From Winogradskyella jejuensis (GTDB lineage: Bacteria > Bacteroidota > Bacteroidia > Flavobacteriales > Flavobacteriaceae), in contig NZ_FQWS01000002.1 in NCBI RefSeq assembly GCF_900129745.1, positions 62,001 to 126,000 on the forward strand: a stretch of DNA of 64,000 bases, written 5' to 3'. Shown one piece after another: positions 24,943 to 35,702 of the stretch (its first letter is position 1; every line of letters starts with the position of its first letter). Position numbers and translations under genes: made by a program. The notes below the pieces were generated by a model. It ran no database searches. It saw only the letters and a list, made by a program, of their open reading frames with translations, and was not told the origin of the DNA.

Positions 24943-25317
24943 ATGCCAACAATTTCACAATTAGTACGAAAAGGAAGAGCCAAAATAACCAAGAAGAGTA
25001 AATCGGCTGCTTTAGATTCGTGTCCTCAAAGACGTGGTGTATGTACTCGTGTTTATACAACGACACCTAAGAAACCAAACTCAGCAATGCGTAAGGTAGC
25101 AAGGGTTCGTTTAACAAACGGAAACGAGGTTAATGCATACATCGGTGGAGAAGGTCACAATTTACAAGAGCACTCGATAGTATTGGTTAGAGGTGGAAGG
25201 GTAAAAGATTTGCCAGGTGTTAGATATCACATCGTTCGTGGTGCCTTAGATACAGCAGGTGTTGCTGGAAGGACTCAACGTAGATCTAAGTATGGTGCAA
25301 AACGCCCTAAGAAGTAA
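24943..25317 (+). CDS. rpsL: 30S ribosomal protein S12
   Basis: This is a 124-residue decoding-centre protein. The invariant loops [11 protein letters not shown] (Lys43) and [13 protein letters not shown] (Lys88) are wild type, which is the state expected for streptomycin sensitivity. The C-terminal [10 protein letters not shown] tail is complete. It is the first gene of the supercluster behind a strong promoter, 22 bases before rpsG. Confidence 0.98.
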   Translation: MPTISQLVRKGRAKITKKSKSAALDSCPQRRGVCTRVYTTTPKKPNSAMRKVARVRLTNGNEVNAYIGGEGHNLQEHSIVLVRGGRVKDLPGVRYHIVRGALDTAGVAGRTQRRSKYGAKRPKK

Positions 25318-25339
25318 TTTAAAACTTTAAGAAGAAGAC

Positions 25340-25816
25340 ATGAGAAAAAGACAAGCGAAAAAAAGACCGCTTTTACCAGACCCAAGGTTTAATGACCAGT
25401 TGGTAACACGTTTTGTAAACAACATGATGTGGGATGGTAAGAAGTCTGTGGCGTTTAAAGTGTTTTACGATGCAATTGATATCGTAGAAGAAAAGAAAAC
25501 AGATGACGAAAAAACAGCATTAGAGCTATGGAAAGATGCTTTATCTAACGTTATGCCTCACGTAGAAGTACGTAGCCGTAGAGTAGGTGGTGCAACATTT
25601 CAAATTCCAATGCAAATTCGTCCAGACCGTAAAGTTTCTACTGCAATGAAGTGGTTAATAGGTTACGCTCGTAAAAGAAACGAGAAATCTATGGCACAAC
25701 GTTTAGCTTCAGAGATTTTAGCGGCTGCTAAAGAAGAAGGTGCTGCTGTTAAGAAAAGAGTTGATACTCACAAGATGGCAGAAGCAAACAAAGCATTCTC
25801 ACACTTTAGATTTTAA
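25340..25816 (+). CDS. rpsG: 30S ribosomal protein S7
   Basis: This is a 158-residue primary 16S rRNA-binding protein that nucleates the 30S head. Family blocks [17 protein letters not shown]-like (residues 20-36), [16 protein letters not shown] and NKAFSHFRF are intact. Six bases separate its stop from fusA. In other bacteria S7 autoregulates the str operon; no equivalent site was recognised here. Confidence 0.98.
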   Translation: MRKRQAKKRPLLPDPRFNDQLVTRFVNNMMWDGKKSVAFKVFYDAIDIVEEKKTDDEKTALELWKDALSNVMPHVEVRSRRVGGATFQIPMQIRPDRKVSTAMKWLIGYARKRNEKSMAQRLASEILAAAKEEGAAVKKRVDTHKMAEANKAFSHFRF

Positions 25817-25822
25817 TAAGAA

Positions 25823-27949
25823 ATGGCAAGAGATTTAAAATTTACAAGAAATATAGGTATTGCGGCACATATTGATGCTGGAAAAACTACCACTACAGAG
25901 CGTATCCTTTATTATACAGGTGTTTCTCATAAAATTGGTGAGGTTCATGATGGTGCAGCAACAATGGACTGGATGGAGCAAGAGCAAGAAAGAGGTATTA
26001 CAATTACTTCTGCTGCTACAACTTGTACATGGAACTTCCCGTTGGAGAATGGTCAGCCTACTAACGAAACTAAAGGATATCATTTTAATATTATAGATAC
26101 TCCTGGTCACGTTGATTTTACGGTTGAGGTAAACCGTTCTTTGCGTGTATTAGATGGTTTAGTATTCTTATTTAGTGCGGTTGATGGTGTTGAGCCACAA
26201 TCTGAAACTAACTGGAGACTTGCAGATAACTACAAAGTGCCACGTATTGGTTTCGTAAATAAAATGGACCGTCAAGGCTCTAACTTTATGAACGTATGTC
26301 AACAGGTAAAAGATATGTTAGGGTCTAATGCAGTGCCAATTGTAATGAACATTGGTGACGAGATAGATTTTAAAGGTATCGTTGATTTAGTAAAGAACCG
26401 TGCCATTGTTTGGCATGACGAAACACAAGGAGCAACATTTGATGTTATTGATATTCCTGAAGAATTAAAAGAAGAGGCTGCAGAATTAAGAGGTAAGCTT
26501 ATTGAAGAGGTTGCTGCTTATGATGAGAATCTGTTAGAAAAGTATATGGAAGATGAAGATTCTATCACAGAAGACGAAGTGCATGCTGCGCTTAGAGCTG
26601 CTGTAATGGATATGTCTATCATTCCTATGATATGTGGTTCTGCATTCAAAAATAAAGGTGTACAGTTCTTATTAGATGCTGTGTGTCGTTATTTACCTTC
26701 TCCTGTGGATAAGGAAGGTATTGCAGGTATAAATCCTAACACTGATCAAGAAGAGATTCGTAAGCCAGATGTAAAAGAGCCATTTTCAGCATTAGCATTT
26801 AAAATTGCTACAGACCCTTTTGTAGGTCGTTTAGCATTCTTTAGAGCTTATTCTGGTCGTTTAGATGCAGGTTCATACATTCTTAATAACCGTTCAGGTA
26901 AAAAAGAGCGTATCTCTCGTATCTACCAAATGCACTCTAACAAACAAAACGCTATCGAATATATCGAGGCAGGTGACATTGGAGCGGCAGTTGGATTTAA
27001 AGATATCAAGACTGGTGATACTATGTCTGATGAAAAGCATCCTATCGTATTAGAATCTATGGACTTCCCAGATCCAGTAATTGGTATCGCGGTTGAGCCT
27101 AAGACTAAGGCAGATGTTGATAAATTAGGTATGGCTTTATCAAAACTTGCTGAAGAAGATCCAACATTTACAGTACGTACTGATGAGGCATCAGGCCAGA
27201 CTATTATCTCTGGTATGGGTGAGCTTCACTTAGATATCATTGTAGATCGTTTAAAGCGTGAGTTCAAAGTTGAGGTTAACCAAGGTCAACCACAAGTAGA
27301 GTACAAAGAAGCTATTACTCAAGCTGCTGATCACAGAGAGGTTTATAAAAAACAATCTGGTGGTCGTGGTAAGTTTGCTGATATCGTATTCACGGTTGAG
27401 CCAGCTGAAGAAGGAAAAGTAGGTTTAGAGTTTGTATCTGAGATTAAAGGTGGTAACGTTCCTAAAGAATTTATCCCTTCTATTGAAAAAGGATTCAAAA
27501 TGGCAATGGTTAATGGTCCATTAGCAGGTTACGAAGTTGATGCGATGAAAGTTACATTAAAGGATGGTTCTTACCATGATGTAGATTCTGATCAGTTATC
27601 GTTCGAATTAGCTGCTAAATTAGGATTTAAGAATGCCGCTAAAGCTGCTAAAGCCGTAATTATGGAGCCAATCATGAAGCTTGAAGTTATCACTCCAGAA
27701 GAAAACATGGGTGATATCGTAGGTGACTTAAACCGTCGTCGTGGCCAAGTGAGTGACATGGGTGATAGAGCTGGTGCTAAAACTGTAAAAGCTACAGTGC
27801 CATTGTCTGAAATGTTTGGCTATGTAACTACATTAAGAACATTATCTTCAGGTAGAGCAACATCAACTATGGAATTCTCTCACTATGCTGAGACTCCATC
27901 AAATATATCAGAAGAAGTAATCAAAGCAGCAAAAGGCGTAGAAGCTTAA
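25823..27949 (+). CDS. fusA: Elongation factor G
   Basis: This is a 708-residue translocation GTPase that drives tRNA-mRNA movement and ribosome recycling. The G domain shows G1 [14 protein letters not shown]2 RGITITSA, G3 [11 protein letters not shown] and G4 NKMDR. Domains II-V follow at normal length, with domain IV containing [16 protein letters not shown]. It is the canonical copy by position between rpsG and rpsJ. No tuf gene follows, as is usual in Bacteroidota clusters. Confidence 0.98.
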   Translation: MARDLKFTRNIGIAAHIDAGKTTTTERILYYTGVSHKIGEVHDGAATMDWMEQEQERGITITSAATTCTWNFPLENGQPTNETKGYHFNIIDTPGHVDFTVEVNRSLRVLDGLVFLFSAVDGVEPQSETNWRLADNYKVPRIGFVNKMDRQGSNFMNVCQQVKDMLGSNAVPIVMNIGDEIDFKGIVDLVKNRAIVWHDETQGATFDVIDIPEELKEEAAELRGKLIEEVAAYDENLLEKYMEDEDSITEDEVHAALRAAVMDMSIIPMICGSAFKNKGVQFLLDAVCRYLPSPVDKEGIAGINPNTDQEEIRKPDVKEPFSALAFKIATDPFVGRLAFFRAYSGRLDAGSYILNNRSGKKERISRIYQMHSNKQNAIEYIEAGDIGAAVGFKDIKTGDTMSDEKHPIVLESMDFPDPVIGIAVEPKTKADVDKLGMALSKLAEEDPTFTVRTDEASGQTIISGMGELHLDIIVDRLKREFKVEVNQGQPQVEYKEAITQAADHREVYKKQSGGRGKFADIVFTVEPAEEGKVGLEFVSEIKGGNVPKEFIPSIEKGFKMAMVNGPLAGYEVDAMKVTLKDGSYHDVDSDQLSFELAAKLGFKNAAKAAKAVIMEPIMKLEVITPEENMGDIVGDLNRRRGQVSDMGDRAGAKTVKATVPLSEMFGYVTTLRTLSSGRATSTMEFSHYAETPSNISEEVIKAAKGVEA

Positions 27950-27967
27950 GCTTAAAACTAAAAGAAA

Positions 27968-28273
27968 ATGAGTCAGAAAATTAGAATAAAATTAAAGTCT
28001 TACGATCATAATTTAGTTGACAAGTCTGCTGATAAGATTGTAAAAACAGTAAAAAGTACAGGTGCTGTTGTAACGGGTCCAATCCCATTACCAACGCACA
28101 AGAAAATTTTCACTGTGTTACGTTCACCGCACGTAAACAAGAAGTCTAGAGAACAATTTCAATTAAGTTCTTACAAGAGATTATTAGATATTTACTCTTC
28201 ATCTTCTAAGACGATTGATGCATTAATGAAGCTTGAATTACCAAGTGGAGTTGAAGTTGAAATCAAAGTGTAA
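27968..28273 (+). CDS. rpsJ: 30S ribosomal protein S10
   Basis: This is a 101-residue 30S head protein, also the NusE factor in transcription antitermination. Motifs are [18 protein letters not shown] at the start, [28 protein letters not shown] split over 45-75, and the C-terminal [11 protein letters not shown]. It lies 18 bases after fusA and 121 bases before rplC; that spacer holds a perfect hairpin. Confidence 0.98.
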   Translation: MSQKIRIKLKSYDHNLVDKSADKIVKTVKSTGAVVTGPIPLPTHKKIFTVLRSPHVNKKSREQFQLSSYKRLLDIYSSSSKTIDALMKLELPSGVEVEIKV

Positions 28274-28329
28274 TTTGAACTAAACATGTCCTGAGCTGCG
28301 AGCGATGGAAAAACGGAAAAAATACAATT

Positions 28330-28356
28330 CAAGGCTGAAACGTATTTTCAGCCTTG
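28330..28356 (+). promoter_or_regulatory. Perfect 11-base hairpin between rpsJ and rplC
   Basis: CAAGGCTGAAA (28330-28340) and TTTCAGCCTTG (28346-28356) pair fully across a CGTAT loop. There is no T run after it (AGTTTAAAC follows), so it is more likely a processing, attenuation or autoregulatory element than a simple terminator. Confidence 0.6.
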
Positions 28357-28394
28357 AGTTTAAACAAGAATTAATAATTAAATAAATAATAAAT

Positions 28395-29012
28395 ATGTCT
28401 GGGTTAATTGGAAAAAAAATCGGTATGACCAGCATCTTCGACGAGAATGGAAAAAACATTCCATGTACTGTTATCGAAGCTGGGCCATGTATCGTTACCC
28501 AAGTCAGAACTGAAGAAGTGGACGGTTACAGTGCGCTTCAACTAGGTTTCGATGACGCGACAGAAAAAAGCGCTACTAAAGCAGACCTAGGTCATGCTAA
28601 AAAAGCGGGTACTTCTGTAAAGCGCAAAGTTGCTGAGTTCAAAGGTTTTGATGCGGAGTACAAGTTAGGTGATGCAATCACAGTAGAGCACTTTATCGAA
28701 GGAGAATTTGTTGATATAGCAGGTACTTCAAAAGGTAAAGGTTTTCAAGGTGTTGTAAAGCGTCACAATTTTGGAGGTGTAGGTCAAGCAACGCATGGTC
28801 AACACAACCGTTTAAGAGCTCCTGGTTCTATTGGTGCAGCTTCTTATCCTGCGAGAGTATTCAAAGGAATGAAGATGGCCGGAAGAATGGGTGGAGAAAC
28901 AGTAAAAGTTCAAAATTTAAGAGTTTACAAAGTAGTTCCGGAAAAGAACTTACTTGTAGTTAAAGGTTGTGTTCCAGGACACAAAAACTCTTATGTAATT
29001 ATTCAGAAGTAA
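28395..29012 (+). CDS. rplC: 50S ribosomal protein L3
   Basis: This is a 205-residue early-assembly 23S rRNA protein whose loop reaches the peptidyl-transferase centre. Seen: [20 protein letters not shown] at the N-terminus, the [16 protein letters not shown] and [15 protein letters not shown] loop, and [13 protein letters not shown]. It shares one base with rplD (TAATG), indicating coupled translation. It is preceded by the 121-base spacer with a strong hairpin. Confidence 0.98.
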   Translation: MSGLIGKKIGMTSIFDENGKNIPCTVIEAGPCIVTQVRTEEVDGYSALQLGFDDATEKSATKADLGHAKKAGTSVKRKVAEFKGFDAEYKLGDAITVEHFIEGEFVDIAGTSKGKGFQGVVKRHNFGGVGQATHGQHNRLRAPGSIGAASYPARVFKGMKMAGRMGGETVKVQNLRVYKVVPEKNLLVVKGCVPGHKNSYVIIQK

Positions 29013-29641
29013 TGAAGGTAGCAGTTTTAGATGTAAACGGAAAAGATACGGGTAGAAAAGCTGAGCTTTCTAAAGACGTATTCGCTATTGAACCAAATAA
29101 TCACGCTGTATATTTAGATGTAAAGCAATACTTGGCTAACCAAAGACAAGGAACGCACAAAGCTAAAGAACGTGCAGAAATTACTGGGAGTACACGTAAG
29201 ATTAAAAAACAAAAAGGAACAGGTACAGCACGTGCAGGTTCTATTAAGTCTGGTGTATTTAAAGGTGGTGGACGTATGTTTGGTCCAAGACCAAGAAATT
29301 ACGGGTTTAAACTTAACAAAAATGTTAAGCGTTTAGCACGTAAATCGGCCTTATCAATCAAAGCAAATGACAAGTCAATAGTTGTGTTAGAGGACTTTAA
29401 CTTCGACACACCAAAGACAAAGAATTTTGTTAATGTATTGAAAGCCTTAGAGGTAGAAAACAAAAAAACACTGTTTGTATTGGGTGACTCAAATAATAAT
29501 GTATATTTGTCGTCGCGCAATTTAAAACGCTCTGAAGTTGTAACTTCTTCAGAATTAAGCACTTACAAGATAATGAACGCTAATAAAGTTGTTCTATTAG
29601 AAGGTGCATTAGAAGGAATTGAATCGAATTTAAATAAATAG
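29012..29641 (+). CDS. rplD: 50S ribosomal protein L4
   Basis: This is a 209-residue exit-tunnel protein. The start at 29012 overlaps the rplC stop and begins [15 protein letters not shown], the family N-terminus; a longer in-frame version from 28967 is inside rplC and is rejected. The tunnel loop [16 protein letters not shown] and [15 protein letters not shown] are present. In proteobacteria L4 represses its own operon; whether it does so here is unknown. Confidence 0.98.
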   Translation: MKVAVLDVNGKDTGRKAELSKDVFAIEPNNHAVYLDVKQYLANQRQGTHKAKERAEITGSTRKIKKQKGTGTARAGSIKSGVFKGGGRMFGPRPRNYGFKLNKNVKRLARKSALSIKANDKSIVVLEDFNFDTPKTKNFVNVLKALEVENKKTLFVLGDSNNNVYLSSRNLKRSEVVTSSELSTYKIMNANKVVLLEGALEGIESNLNK

Positions 29642-29648
29642 AACACCA

Positions 29649-29939
29649 ATGAGTATCTTAATAAAACCGATAATCACTGAAAAAGCCACCATGCAAAGCG
29701 AGGTGCTTAACGCGTATGCGTTCGAAGTGAATACAAAGGCGAACAAGGTAGAAATCAAAAAAGCTGTTGAAGCAGCTTATGGCGTTTCTGTTGAAAAAGT
29801 TCGTACAATAAATGTCCGTCCAGATAGAAGAACTCGTTACACAAAAACGGGTATTCAACATGGTAAAACAAATGCTGTTAAAAAAGCAATTGTACAACTG
29901 GCGGAAGGTGAAACAATAGATTTATACGCTAACATGTAA
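29649..29939 (+). CDS. rplW: 50S ribosomal protein L23
   Basis: This 96-residue protein lies at the tunnel exit and is the docking site for trigger factor and SRP. Seen: ILIKPIITEKATMQSE and the YAFEVNTKANKVEIKKAVE block, followed by the RPDRRTRYTKTG loop. It starts 7 bases after rplD and ends 10 bases before rplB. Confidence 0.97.
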   Translation: MSILIKPIITEKATMQSEVLNAYAFEVNTKANKVEIKKAVEAAYGVSVEKVRTINVRPDRRTRYTKTGIQHGKTNAVKKAIVQLAEGETIDLYANM

Positions 29940-29949
29940 TTAGACATCA

Positions 29950-30777
29950 ATGTCAGTAAGAAAATTAAAACCGATTACATCAGCCCAGCGATTTAGAGTA
30001 GTAAATGGATTTGACGCCATAACTACTGATAAGCCGGAGAAAAGCTTGCTTGCTCCGAAAAAAAGGTCTGGTGGTAGAAACAGTCAAGGAAAAATGACTA
30101 TGCGCTATATAGGTGGTGGTCATAAGAAAAAGTATCGTATCATCGATTTCAAGCGTAACAAAACTGGAATTCCAGCAGAAGTTAAGTCAATTGAGTACGA
30201 TCCAAACAGAACAGCATTTATTGCATTACTTAATTACCAAGATGGTGAGAAGCGTTACGTTATCGCTCAGAATGGTTTACAAGTAGGGCAAAATATTGTA
30301 TCTGGTCAAAACGGAGTAGCTCCTGAAATAGGGAACGCAATGCCATTGAGTGAAATACCATTAGGAACAATTATCTCTTGTATAGAGTTACGTCCTGGTC
30401 AAGGTGCTGTAATGGCCCGTAGTGCTGGTGCATTTGCTCAGTTGATGGCAAGAGATGGGAAATTTGCTACCGTTAAGTTACCATCTGGTGAAACAAGAAT
30501 GATTCTTGCTAATTGTATGGCAACTATAGGTGTTATTTCTAACTCAGACCATCAATTGTTAGTGTCAGGTAAAGCTGGTAGAAGCAGATGGTTAGGTAGA
30601 CGTCCAAGGACAAGACCAGTAGTAATGAATCCAGTTGATCACCCAATGGGTGGTGGTGAAGGTAAGTCTTCAGGAGGTCACCCAAGATCAAGAAACGGTA
30701 TTCCTGCTAAAGGTTATAGAACACGTTCTAAGACTAAAGCGAGTAATAAGTACATTGTAGAACGTAGAAAGAAATAA
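29950..30777 (+). CDS. rplB: 50S ribosomal protein L2
   Basis: This is a 275-residue universal protein needed for subunit joining and peptidyl transfer. Diagnostic segments are [19 protein letters not shown], the [22 protein letters not shown] region and the C-terminal [20 protein letters not shown] loop (with its functional histidine), then the [17 protein letters not shown] tail. Its length matches the family. Confidence 0.98.
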   Translation: MSVRKLKPITSAQRFRVVNGFDAITTDKPEKSLLAPKKRSGGRNSQGKMTMRYIGGGHKKKYRIIDFKRNKTGIPAEVKSIEYDPNRTAFIALLNYQDGEKRYVIAQNGLQVGQNIVSGQNGVAPEIGNAMPLSEIPLGTIISCIELRPGQGAVMARSAGAFAQLMARDGKFATVKLPSGETRMILANCMATIGVISNSDHQLLVSGKAGRSRWLGRRPRTRPVVMNPVDHPMGGGEGKSSGGHPRSRNGIPAKGYRTRSKTKASNKYIVERRKK

Positions 30778-30790
30778 TTAAGAAAGTAGT

Positions 30791-31069
30791 ATGGCACGTT
30801 CATTAAAAAAAGGACCTTACATCCATTATAAGTTAGAAAAGAAAGTTGCAGAAAATGTAGCTTCAAACAAAAAGACAGTTATCAAAACTTGGTCTAGAGC
30901 ATCTATGATTTCTCCAGATTTCGTTGGTCAAACTATAGCTGTACATAATGGTCGTCAATTCGTTCCAGTATATGTTACTGAGAACATGGTAGGTCATAAG
31001 TTAGGAGAATTTTCACCAACAAGATCATTCCGTGGTCACGCTGGTGCTAAAAATAAAGGTAAAAAATAA
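30791..31069 (+). CDS. rpsS: 30S ribosomal protein S19
   Basis: This is a 92-residue 30S head protein that contacts S13 and A-site tRNA. Seen: [42 protein letters not shown] (split) and [18 protein letters not shown]. It is five bases before rplV. Confidence 0.98.
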   Translation: MARSLKKGPYIHYKLEKKVAENVASNKKTVIKTWSRASMISPDFVGQTIAVHNGRQFVPVYVTENMVGHKLGEFSPTRSFRGHAGAKNKGKK

Positions 31070-31074
31070 GAATC

Positions 31075-31482
31075 ATGGGAAGTCGTAAAAAACAAATGGC
31101 AGAAGCCATTAAGGCTGAGAAGAAGCAAGTTGCTTTCGCTAAGCTAAATAACTGTCCTACATCTCCACGCAAGATGCGCTTAGTTGCAGATTTAGTAAGA
31201 GGTGAAAAGGCTGATAAAGCGCTGCAGATTCTTAGATTTAGCCAAAAAGAAGCATCTCGTCGTTTAGAGAAGTTGTTATTGTCTGCTATTGCAAACTGGC
31301 AAGCTAAAAATGAAGATGCAGATATTGAGGAAGCTAATTTATTTGTAAAAGAAATTAGAGTAGATGGTGGTACAATGTTGAAGAGACTACGTCCTGCACC
31401 TCAAGGAAGAGCACATAGAATTAGAAAAAGATCTAACCATGTAACAGTTGTGGTAGATTCATTAAACAAAACACAAAGCTAA
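31075..31482 (+). CDS. rplV: 50S ribosomal protein L22
   Basis: This is a 135-residue protein lining the exit tunnel and contacting all 23S domains. It has the conserved [17 protein letters not shown] and the tunnel beta-hairpin region ending [21 protein letters not shown] short N-terminal extension ([18 protein letters not shown]) precedes the core, as in other flavobacteria. It is nine bases before rpsC. Confidence 0.97.
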   Translation: MGSRKKQMAEAIKAEKKQVAFAKLNNCPTSPRKMRLVADLVRGEKADKALQILRFSQKEASRRLEKLLLSAIANWQAKNEDADIEEANLFVKEIRVDGGTMLKRLRPAPQGRAHRIRKRSNHVTVVVDSLNKTQS

Positions 31483-31491
31483 GATAGAGAT

Positions 31492-32214
31492 ATGGGACAA
31501 AAGACAAATCCAATCGGAAATCGTTTAGGTATTATCAGAGGATGGGAATCTAACTGGTACGGTGGTAATGACTATGGAGATAAGTTAGCCGAAGACGATA
31601 AGATTAGAAAGTATGTTCACGCTCGTTTATCTAAGGCAAGTGTGTCAAGAGTGATTATTGAGCGTACGCTTAAGCTTGTAACCGTTACTATCACTACTGC
31701 AAGACCTGGTATTATTATCGGTAAAGGCGGTCAAGAGGTAGACAAGTTAAAAGAAGAGCTTAAAAAAATTACTGGTAAAGAAGTTCAGTTGAACATCTTT
31801 GAAATTAAGAGACCTGAGTTAGATGCGTATCTAGTAGGAGCTTCTGTTGCTCGTCAGATTGAAAGTAGAATTTCATATAGACGTGCAATTAAGATGGCTA
31901 TTGCTGCGGCAATGCGTATGAATGCAGAAGGAATCAAAATTCAAATTAGTGGTCGTCTTAACGGAGCTGAAATGGCACGTTCTGAGCACTACAAAGAAGG
32001 TCGTATTCCATTATCTACCTTTAGAGCAGATATCGATTACGCTTTAGTTGAAGCACACACGACTTACGGTCGTTTAGGTGTAAAAGTTTGGATTATGAAA
32101 GGTGAAGTTTATGGAAAAAGAGAACTTTCTCCATTAGTAGGCCTTTCTAAACAAAAAGGAAAAGGTGGACGTGGCGGTGCCAAAAAAGGCGGAAACCAAC
32201 GTCGTAGAAAGTAA
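31492..32214 (+). CDS. rpsC: 30S ribosomal protein S3
   Basis: This is a 240-residue mRNA-entry-site protein. The N-terminal [13 protein letters not shown], the KH domain with [16 protein letters not shown], and the C-terminal [18 protein letters not shown] are clear. The tail ([17 protein letters not shown]) is Gly/Lys-rich and basic. Confidence 0.98.
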   Translation: MGQKTNPIGNRLGIIRGWESNWYGGNDYGDKLAEDDKIRKYVHARLSKASVSRVIIERTLKLVTVTITTARPGIIIGKGGQEVDKLKEELKKITGKEVQLNIFEIKRPELDAYLVGASVARQIESRISYRRAIKMAIAAAMRMNAEGIKIQISGRLNGAEMARSEHYKEGRIPLSTFRADIDYALVEAHTTYGRLGVKVWIMKGEVYGKRELSPLVGLSKQKGKGGRGGAKKGGNQRRRK

Positions 32215-32237
32215 TTTTTTAAAGTAAAGAAAAGAAA

Positions 32238-32657
32238 ATGTTACAGCCTAAAAGAACAAAATTTCGTAAGCAGCAAAAAGGACGCATGAAGGGTAACTCT
32301 GGAAGAGGTCATTTGTTATCAAATGGAACTTTCGGTATCAAATCCCTAGATTCATCGTTCATTACTGCACGTCAAATAGAAGCAGCGCGTATTGCCGCTA
32401 CTCGTTACATGAAGAGAGAAGGGTCGTTATGGATTAAAATATTTCCAGACAAGCCTATCACAAAGAAACCTCTTGAAGTACGTATGGGTAAAGGTAAAGG
32501 TGCTGTAGAATATTGGGCAGCAGTTGTAAAACCAGGTCGCGTTTTATTTGAAGTAAGTGGTGTACCATTAGACGTAGCACAAGAAGCATTACGTTTAGCA
32601 GCACAAAAACTTCCAGTAAAAACTAAGTTTATCATAGCTAGAGATTACGAAGCTTAA
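32238..32657 (+). CDS. rplP: 50S ribosomal protein L16
   Basis: This is a 139-residue A-site protein needed for late 50S assembly. Seen: [19 protein letters not shown], the [16 protein letters not shown] segment, then [18 protein letters not shown]. The conserved arginine loop (site of hydroxylation in E. coli) lies in [16 protein letters not shown]. It ends 11 bases before rpmC. Confidence 0.98.
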   Translation: MLQPKRTKFRKQQKGRMKGNSGRGHLLSNGTFGIKSLDSSFITARQIEAARIAATRYMKREGSLWIKIFPDKPITKKPLEVRMGKGKGAVEYWAAVVKPGRVLFEVSGVPLDVAQEALRLAAQKLPVKTKFIIARDYEA

Positions 32658-32668
32658 TAAAAAATATT

Positions 32669-32860
32669 ATGAAGCAATCAGAAATTAAACAGCTATCTAC
32701 AGCTGAGTTACAAGAAAAACTTGGTGAAACTAAGAAGAGTTATACAGACCTTAAAATGGCTCATGCTATATCTCCGTTAGAGAATCCTATCCAGTTACGT
32801 AACGTAAGACGTACCGTAGCAAGATTAGCGACTGAGTTAACAAATAGAGACAATCAATAA
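32669..32860 (+). CDS. rpmC: 50S ribosomal protein L29
   Basis: This is a 63-residue two-helix protein beside the tunnel exit near L23. The pattern EIKQLSTAELQEKLGETKKSY followed by NPIQLRNVRRTVARLATEL is diagnostic (the two blocks are given separately here). It is the usual neighbour between rplP and rpsQ. Confidence 0.96.
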   Translation: MKQSEIKQLSTAELQEKLGETKKSYTDLKMAHAISPLENPIQLRNVRRTVARLATELTNRDNQ

Positions 32861-32877
32861 TTGTATTCTGCTGAAAG

Positions 32878-33135
32878 ATGGAAAAAAGAAATTTAAGAAA
32901 AGAACGTATAGGAGTTGTTACAAGTAACAAGATGCAAAAATCAATTGTTGTATCTGAGGTGAAAAAAGTAAAGCACCCTATGTATGGTAAATTCGTTTTG
33001 AAAACAAAGAAATATGTTGCTCATGACGAAACAAACGACTGCAATATCGGAGATACTGTGAAGATCATGGAAACAAGACCTTTAAGTAAGTCTAAATGTT
33101 GGAGATTAGTAGAAATAATTGAAAGAGCGAAGTAA
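32878..33135 (+). CDS. rpsQ: 30S ribosomal protein S17
   Basis: This is an 85-residue OB-fold 16S rRNA-binding protein of the 30S body. Seen: [41 protein letters not shown] and [17 protein letters not shown]. It has two bases to rplN, suggesting coupled translation. Confidence 0.97.
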   Translation: MEKRNLRKERIGVVTSNKMQKSIVVSEVKKVKHPMYGKFVLKTKKYVAHDETNDCNIGDTVKIMETRPLSKSKCWRLVEIIERAK

Positions 33136-33137
33136 TT

Positions 33138-33506
33138 ATGGTACAACAAGAATCAAGATTAAAAGTAGCTGATAACACAGGAGCAAAGGAAGTATTAACT
33201 ATCCGTGTTCTTGGTGGTACAAAAAGACGTTACGCGTCAGTTGGTGATAAGATTGTAGTTTCAGTAAAAGCTGCTACACCAAATGGTAACATTAAAAAAG
33301 GAGCTGTATCTACAGCTGTTGTTGTGCGTACGGCTAAAGAGGTTAGACGTCCTGACGGATCATACATCCGTTTTGATGATAACGCATGTGTTTTATTAAA
33401 CCCACAAGGTGAGATGAGAGGTACACGTGTATTTGGACCAGTAGCAAGAGAGCTTCGTGACAAACAATTCATGAAAATTGTATCATTAGCACCAGAGGTG
33501 CTTTAA
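33138..33506 (+). CDS. rplN: 50S ribosomal protein L14
   Basis: This is a 122-residue intersubunit-bridge protein and the docking surface for the silencing factor RsfS, whose gene is at 52.1-52.4 kb in this window. Signature: [30 protein letters not shown]-like [16 protein letters not shown] and the C-terminal [20 protein letters not shown]. Full length. Confidence 0.98.
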   Translation: MVQQESRLKVADNTGAKEVLTIRVLGGTKRRYASVGDKIVVSVKAATPNGNIKKGAVSTAVVVRTAKEVRRPDGSYIRFDDNACVLLNPQGEMRGTRVFGPVARELRDKQFMKIVSLAPEVL

Positions 33507-33520
33507 TACATTAAGAAAAA

Positions 33521-33832
33521 ATGACAAAGCTTAAAATAAAAACTGGAGATACTGTACAAGTTATTGCTGGAGACCATAAAGGCTCAGAAGGTAAAGTCCT
33601 TAAAGTATTAAAAGAAAAGAATAAAGCCATCGTTGAAGGTGTAAATATGGTGAAGAAACACACTAAGCCAAGTGCACAAAGTCCTCAAGGTGGTATCGTA
33701 GAGAAAGAAGCAGCTATCCACGTTTCAAACTTATCTTTACTAACAAGTAAAGGTGAAACTACTAGAGTAGGTTACAAAATGGATGGTGACAATAAAGTGA
33801 GGTTTTCTAAAAAATCTAATGAAGTAATTTAG
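33521..33832 (+). CDS. rplX: 50S ribosomal protein L24
   Basis: This is a 103-residue assembly-initiator protein with a KOW domain: [20 protein letters not shown] and [14 protein letters not shown], then [15 protein letters not shown]. It ends two bases before rplE. Confidence 0.97.
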   Translation: MTKLKIKTGDTVQVIAGDHKGSEGKVLKVLKEKNKAIVEGVNMVKKHTKPSAQSPQGGIVEKEAAIHVSNLSLLTSKGETTRVGYKMDGDNKVRFSKKSNEVI

Positions 33833-33834
33833 TT

Positions 33835-34386
33835 ATGGCTTACGTTGCAAGATTAAAACAAGAGTATAAGGACAGAGTTGTCGCTGCTCTTACAGAAGAA
33901 TTTGGTTACAAAAATGTAATGCAAGTACCTAAGCTTACTAAGATAGTTATATCTAGAGGTGTTGGTGCTGCTGTTGCAGATAAAAAATTAGTTGACCATG
34001 CAGTAGAAGAATTAACTAAAATTTCTGGACAAAAAGCTGTTCCTACTTTATCTAAAAAAGATGTTGCATCTTTTAAGTTACGTAAGGGTATGCCAATTGG
34101 TGCTATGGTAACACTTAGAGGTGAGCAGATGTATGAGTTTTTAGACAGATTAGTAACTTCATCTTTGCCACGAGTTAGAGATTTCAACGGAATCAAGGCT
34201 AATGGTTTTGATGGTCGTGGAAACTATAACTTAGGAGTTACAGAACAAATTATCTTCCCAGAAATCGATATTGATAAAATCAATAGAATCTCTGGTATGG
34301 ATATTACTTTTGTGACTACCGCAGAGACAGATAAAGAAGCTAAATCACTTTTAACAGAACTAGGATTACCTTTTAAAAAGAATTAA
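33835..34386 (+). CDS. rplE: 50S ribosomal protein L5
   Basis: This is a 183-residue 5S rRNA-binding protein of the central protuberance. Seen: [41 protein letters not shown] (in two halves), [18 protein letters not shown] and [14 protein letters not shown]. It ends two bases before rpsN. Confidence 0.98.
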   Translation: MAYVARLKQEYKDRVVAALTEEFGYKNVMQVPKLTKIVISRGVGAAVADKKLVDHAVEELTKISGQKAVPTLSKKDVASFKLRKGMPIGAMVTLRGEQMYEFLDRLVTSSLPRVRDFNGIKANGFDGRGNYNLGVTEQIIFPEIDIDKINRISGMDITFVTTAETDKEAKSLLTELGLPFKKN

Positions 34387-34388
34387 TT

Positions 34389-34658
34389 ATGGCTAAAGAA
34401 TCAATGAAAGCCCGCGAGGTTAAGCGATCTAAAACAGTAGCTAAGTATGCCGCTAAACGTAAAGCTTTAAAAGAAGCTGGAGATTACGAAGCATTACAAA
34501 AGTTACCAAAAAACGCTTCTCCAATTCGTCAACATAATCGTTGTAAGCTTACTGGACGTCCAAAAGGATACATGAGACAATTTGGAATTTCTCGTGTAAT
34601 GTTCAGAGAAATGGCTAATCGAGGGTTAATTCCAGGTGTTAAAAAGGCAAGCTGGTAA
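34389..34658 (+). CDS. rpsN: 30S ribosomal protein S14, zinc-independent type
   Basis: This is an 89-residue protein of the long S14 form. The C-terminal signature [19 protein letters not shown] is present, but only one cysteine remains, so it has no CxxC zinc ribbons and does not need zinc. A 79-base spacer, larger than its neighbours, follows before rpsH. Confidence 0.97.
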   Translation: MAKESMKAREVKRSKTVAKYAAKRKALKEAGDYEALQKLPKNASPIRQHNRCKLTGRPKGYMRQFGISRVMFREMANRGLIPGVKKASW

Positions 34659-34737
34659 TTAAAAAGAATTATAAATTGGTTTCAGGTTTGGTTTTTAAGA
34701 GTTAAAAACTGAATACCGTTACCGCAAATTAATAACT

Positions 34738-35136
34738 ATGTATACAGATCCAATAGCGGATTATCTTACGAGAGTTAGAAATGCAGTAAAAGCTAACCAC
34801 AGAGTGGTAGAAATCCCTGCATCTAACTTAAAGAAAGAGATAACCAAAATATTATTCGACCAAGGATATATTTTAAGTTACAAATTCGATGACTCTACTG
34901 CTCAAGGTTCAATTAAAATTGCCCTTAAGTACAACAAAGACACTAAAGAGTCAGTAATTAAAAAAATTCAAAGAATCAGTAAACCAGGTTTACGTAAGTA
35001 TGCTGGAGCTAACGAAATGCCAAGAGTCCTTAACGGTCTAGGTATTGCAATTGTTTCTACTTCTCATGGAGTAATGACAGGTAAACAAGCGCAAAGAGAA
35101 AACGTTGGTGGAGAGCTTTTATGTTACGTTTACTAA
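34738..35136 (+). CDS. rpsH: 30S ribosomal protein S8
   Basis: This is a 132-residue 16S rRNA-binding protein and the repressor of the spc operon in E. coli. Seen: MYTDPIADYLTRVRNA at the start and the C-terminal VSTSHGVMTGKQAQRENVGGELL (in two pieces), with GLGIAIVSTS. Its start follows the 79-base spacer after rpsN. Confidence 0.98.
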   Translation: MYTDPIADYLTRVRNAVKANHRVVEIPASNLKKEITKILFDQGYILSYKFDDSTAQGSIKIALKYNKDTKESVIKKIQRISKPGLRKYAGANEMPRVLNGLGIAIVSTSHGVMTGKQAQRENVGGELLCYVY

Positions 35137-35149
35137 AAACAGGAATATT

Positions 35150-35692
35150 ATGTCAAGAATAGGTAAAAACCCAATTTCAATTCCTGAAGGTGTAACTGTA
35201 GAAGTTAAAGATAACGTTGTAACTGCAAAAGGTAAGTTAGGCGAATTAACTCAAGAGTTTTCAGGTGTTGATATCAGGATTGAAGATGCTACAATAACAT
35301 TAGAGCGTCATTCAGAAAAGAAAGAACACAAATCTAAACACGGTTTGTACAGAGCCTTAATCGCTAACATGATTGAGGGTGTGTCTAAAGGATGGACTAA
35401 AGAATTAGAATTGGTAGGGGTAGGTTATAGAGCCTCTAACCAAGGACAGAAGTTAGACTTAGCTTTAGGTTTTTCACACAATATAGTTATGGATATTGCC
35501 CCAGAAGTTAAAATTGAAACAGTTTCTGAAAAAGGTAAGAATCCAATCGTAAAATTAACGTCTCATGACAAGCAATTGGTAGGGCAAGTAGCGGCTAAAA
35601 TCCGTGGCTTCCGTAAGCCAGAGCCTTACAAAGGTAAAGGTGTTAAGTTTGTTGGTGAGGAAATCAGAAGAAAAGCAGGTAAATCAGCTTAA
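35150..35692 (+). CDS. rplF: 50S ribosomal protein L6
   Basis: This is a 180-residue protein near the sarcin-ricin loop. The start at 35150 gives the family N-terminus [15 protein letters not shown]; a longer in-frame version reaching into rpsH is rejected. The C-terminal domain has the conserved [20 protein letters not shown]. Confidence 0.98.
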   Translation: MSRIGKNPISIPEGVTVEVKDNVVTAKGKLGELTQEFSGVDIRIEDATITLERHSEKKEHKSKHGLYRALIANMIEGVSKGWTKELELVGVGYRASNQGQKLDLALGFSHNIVMDIAPEVKIETVSEKGKNPIVKLTSHDKQLVGQVAAKIRGFRKPEPYKGKGVKFVGEEIRRKAGKSA

Positions 35693-35702
35693 TAGTAAGG
35701 TT

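Noticed and set aside
28330-28356. Hairpin between rpsJ and rplC as an ordinary terminator
   Set aside because: No run of T follows the stem, and a full stop inside this essential cluster is unlikely.
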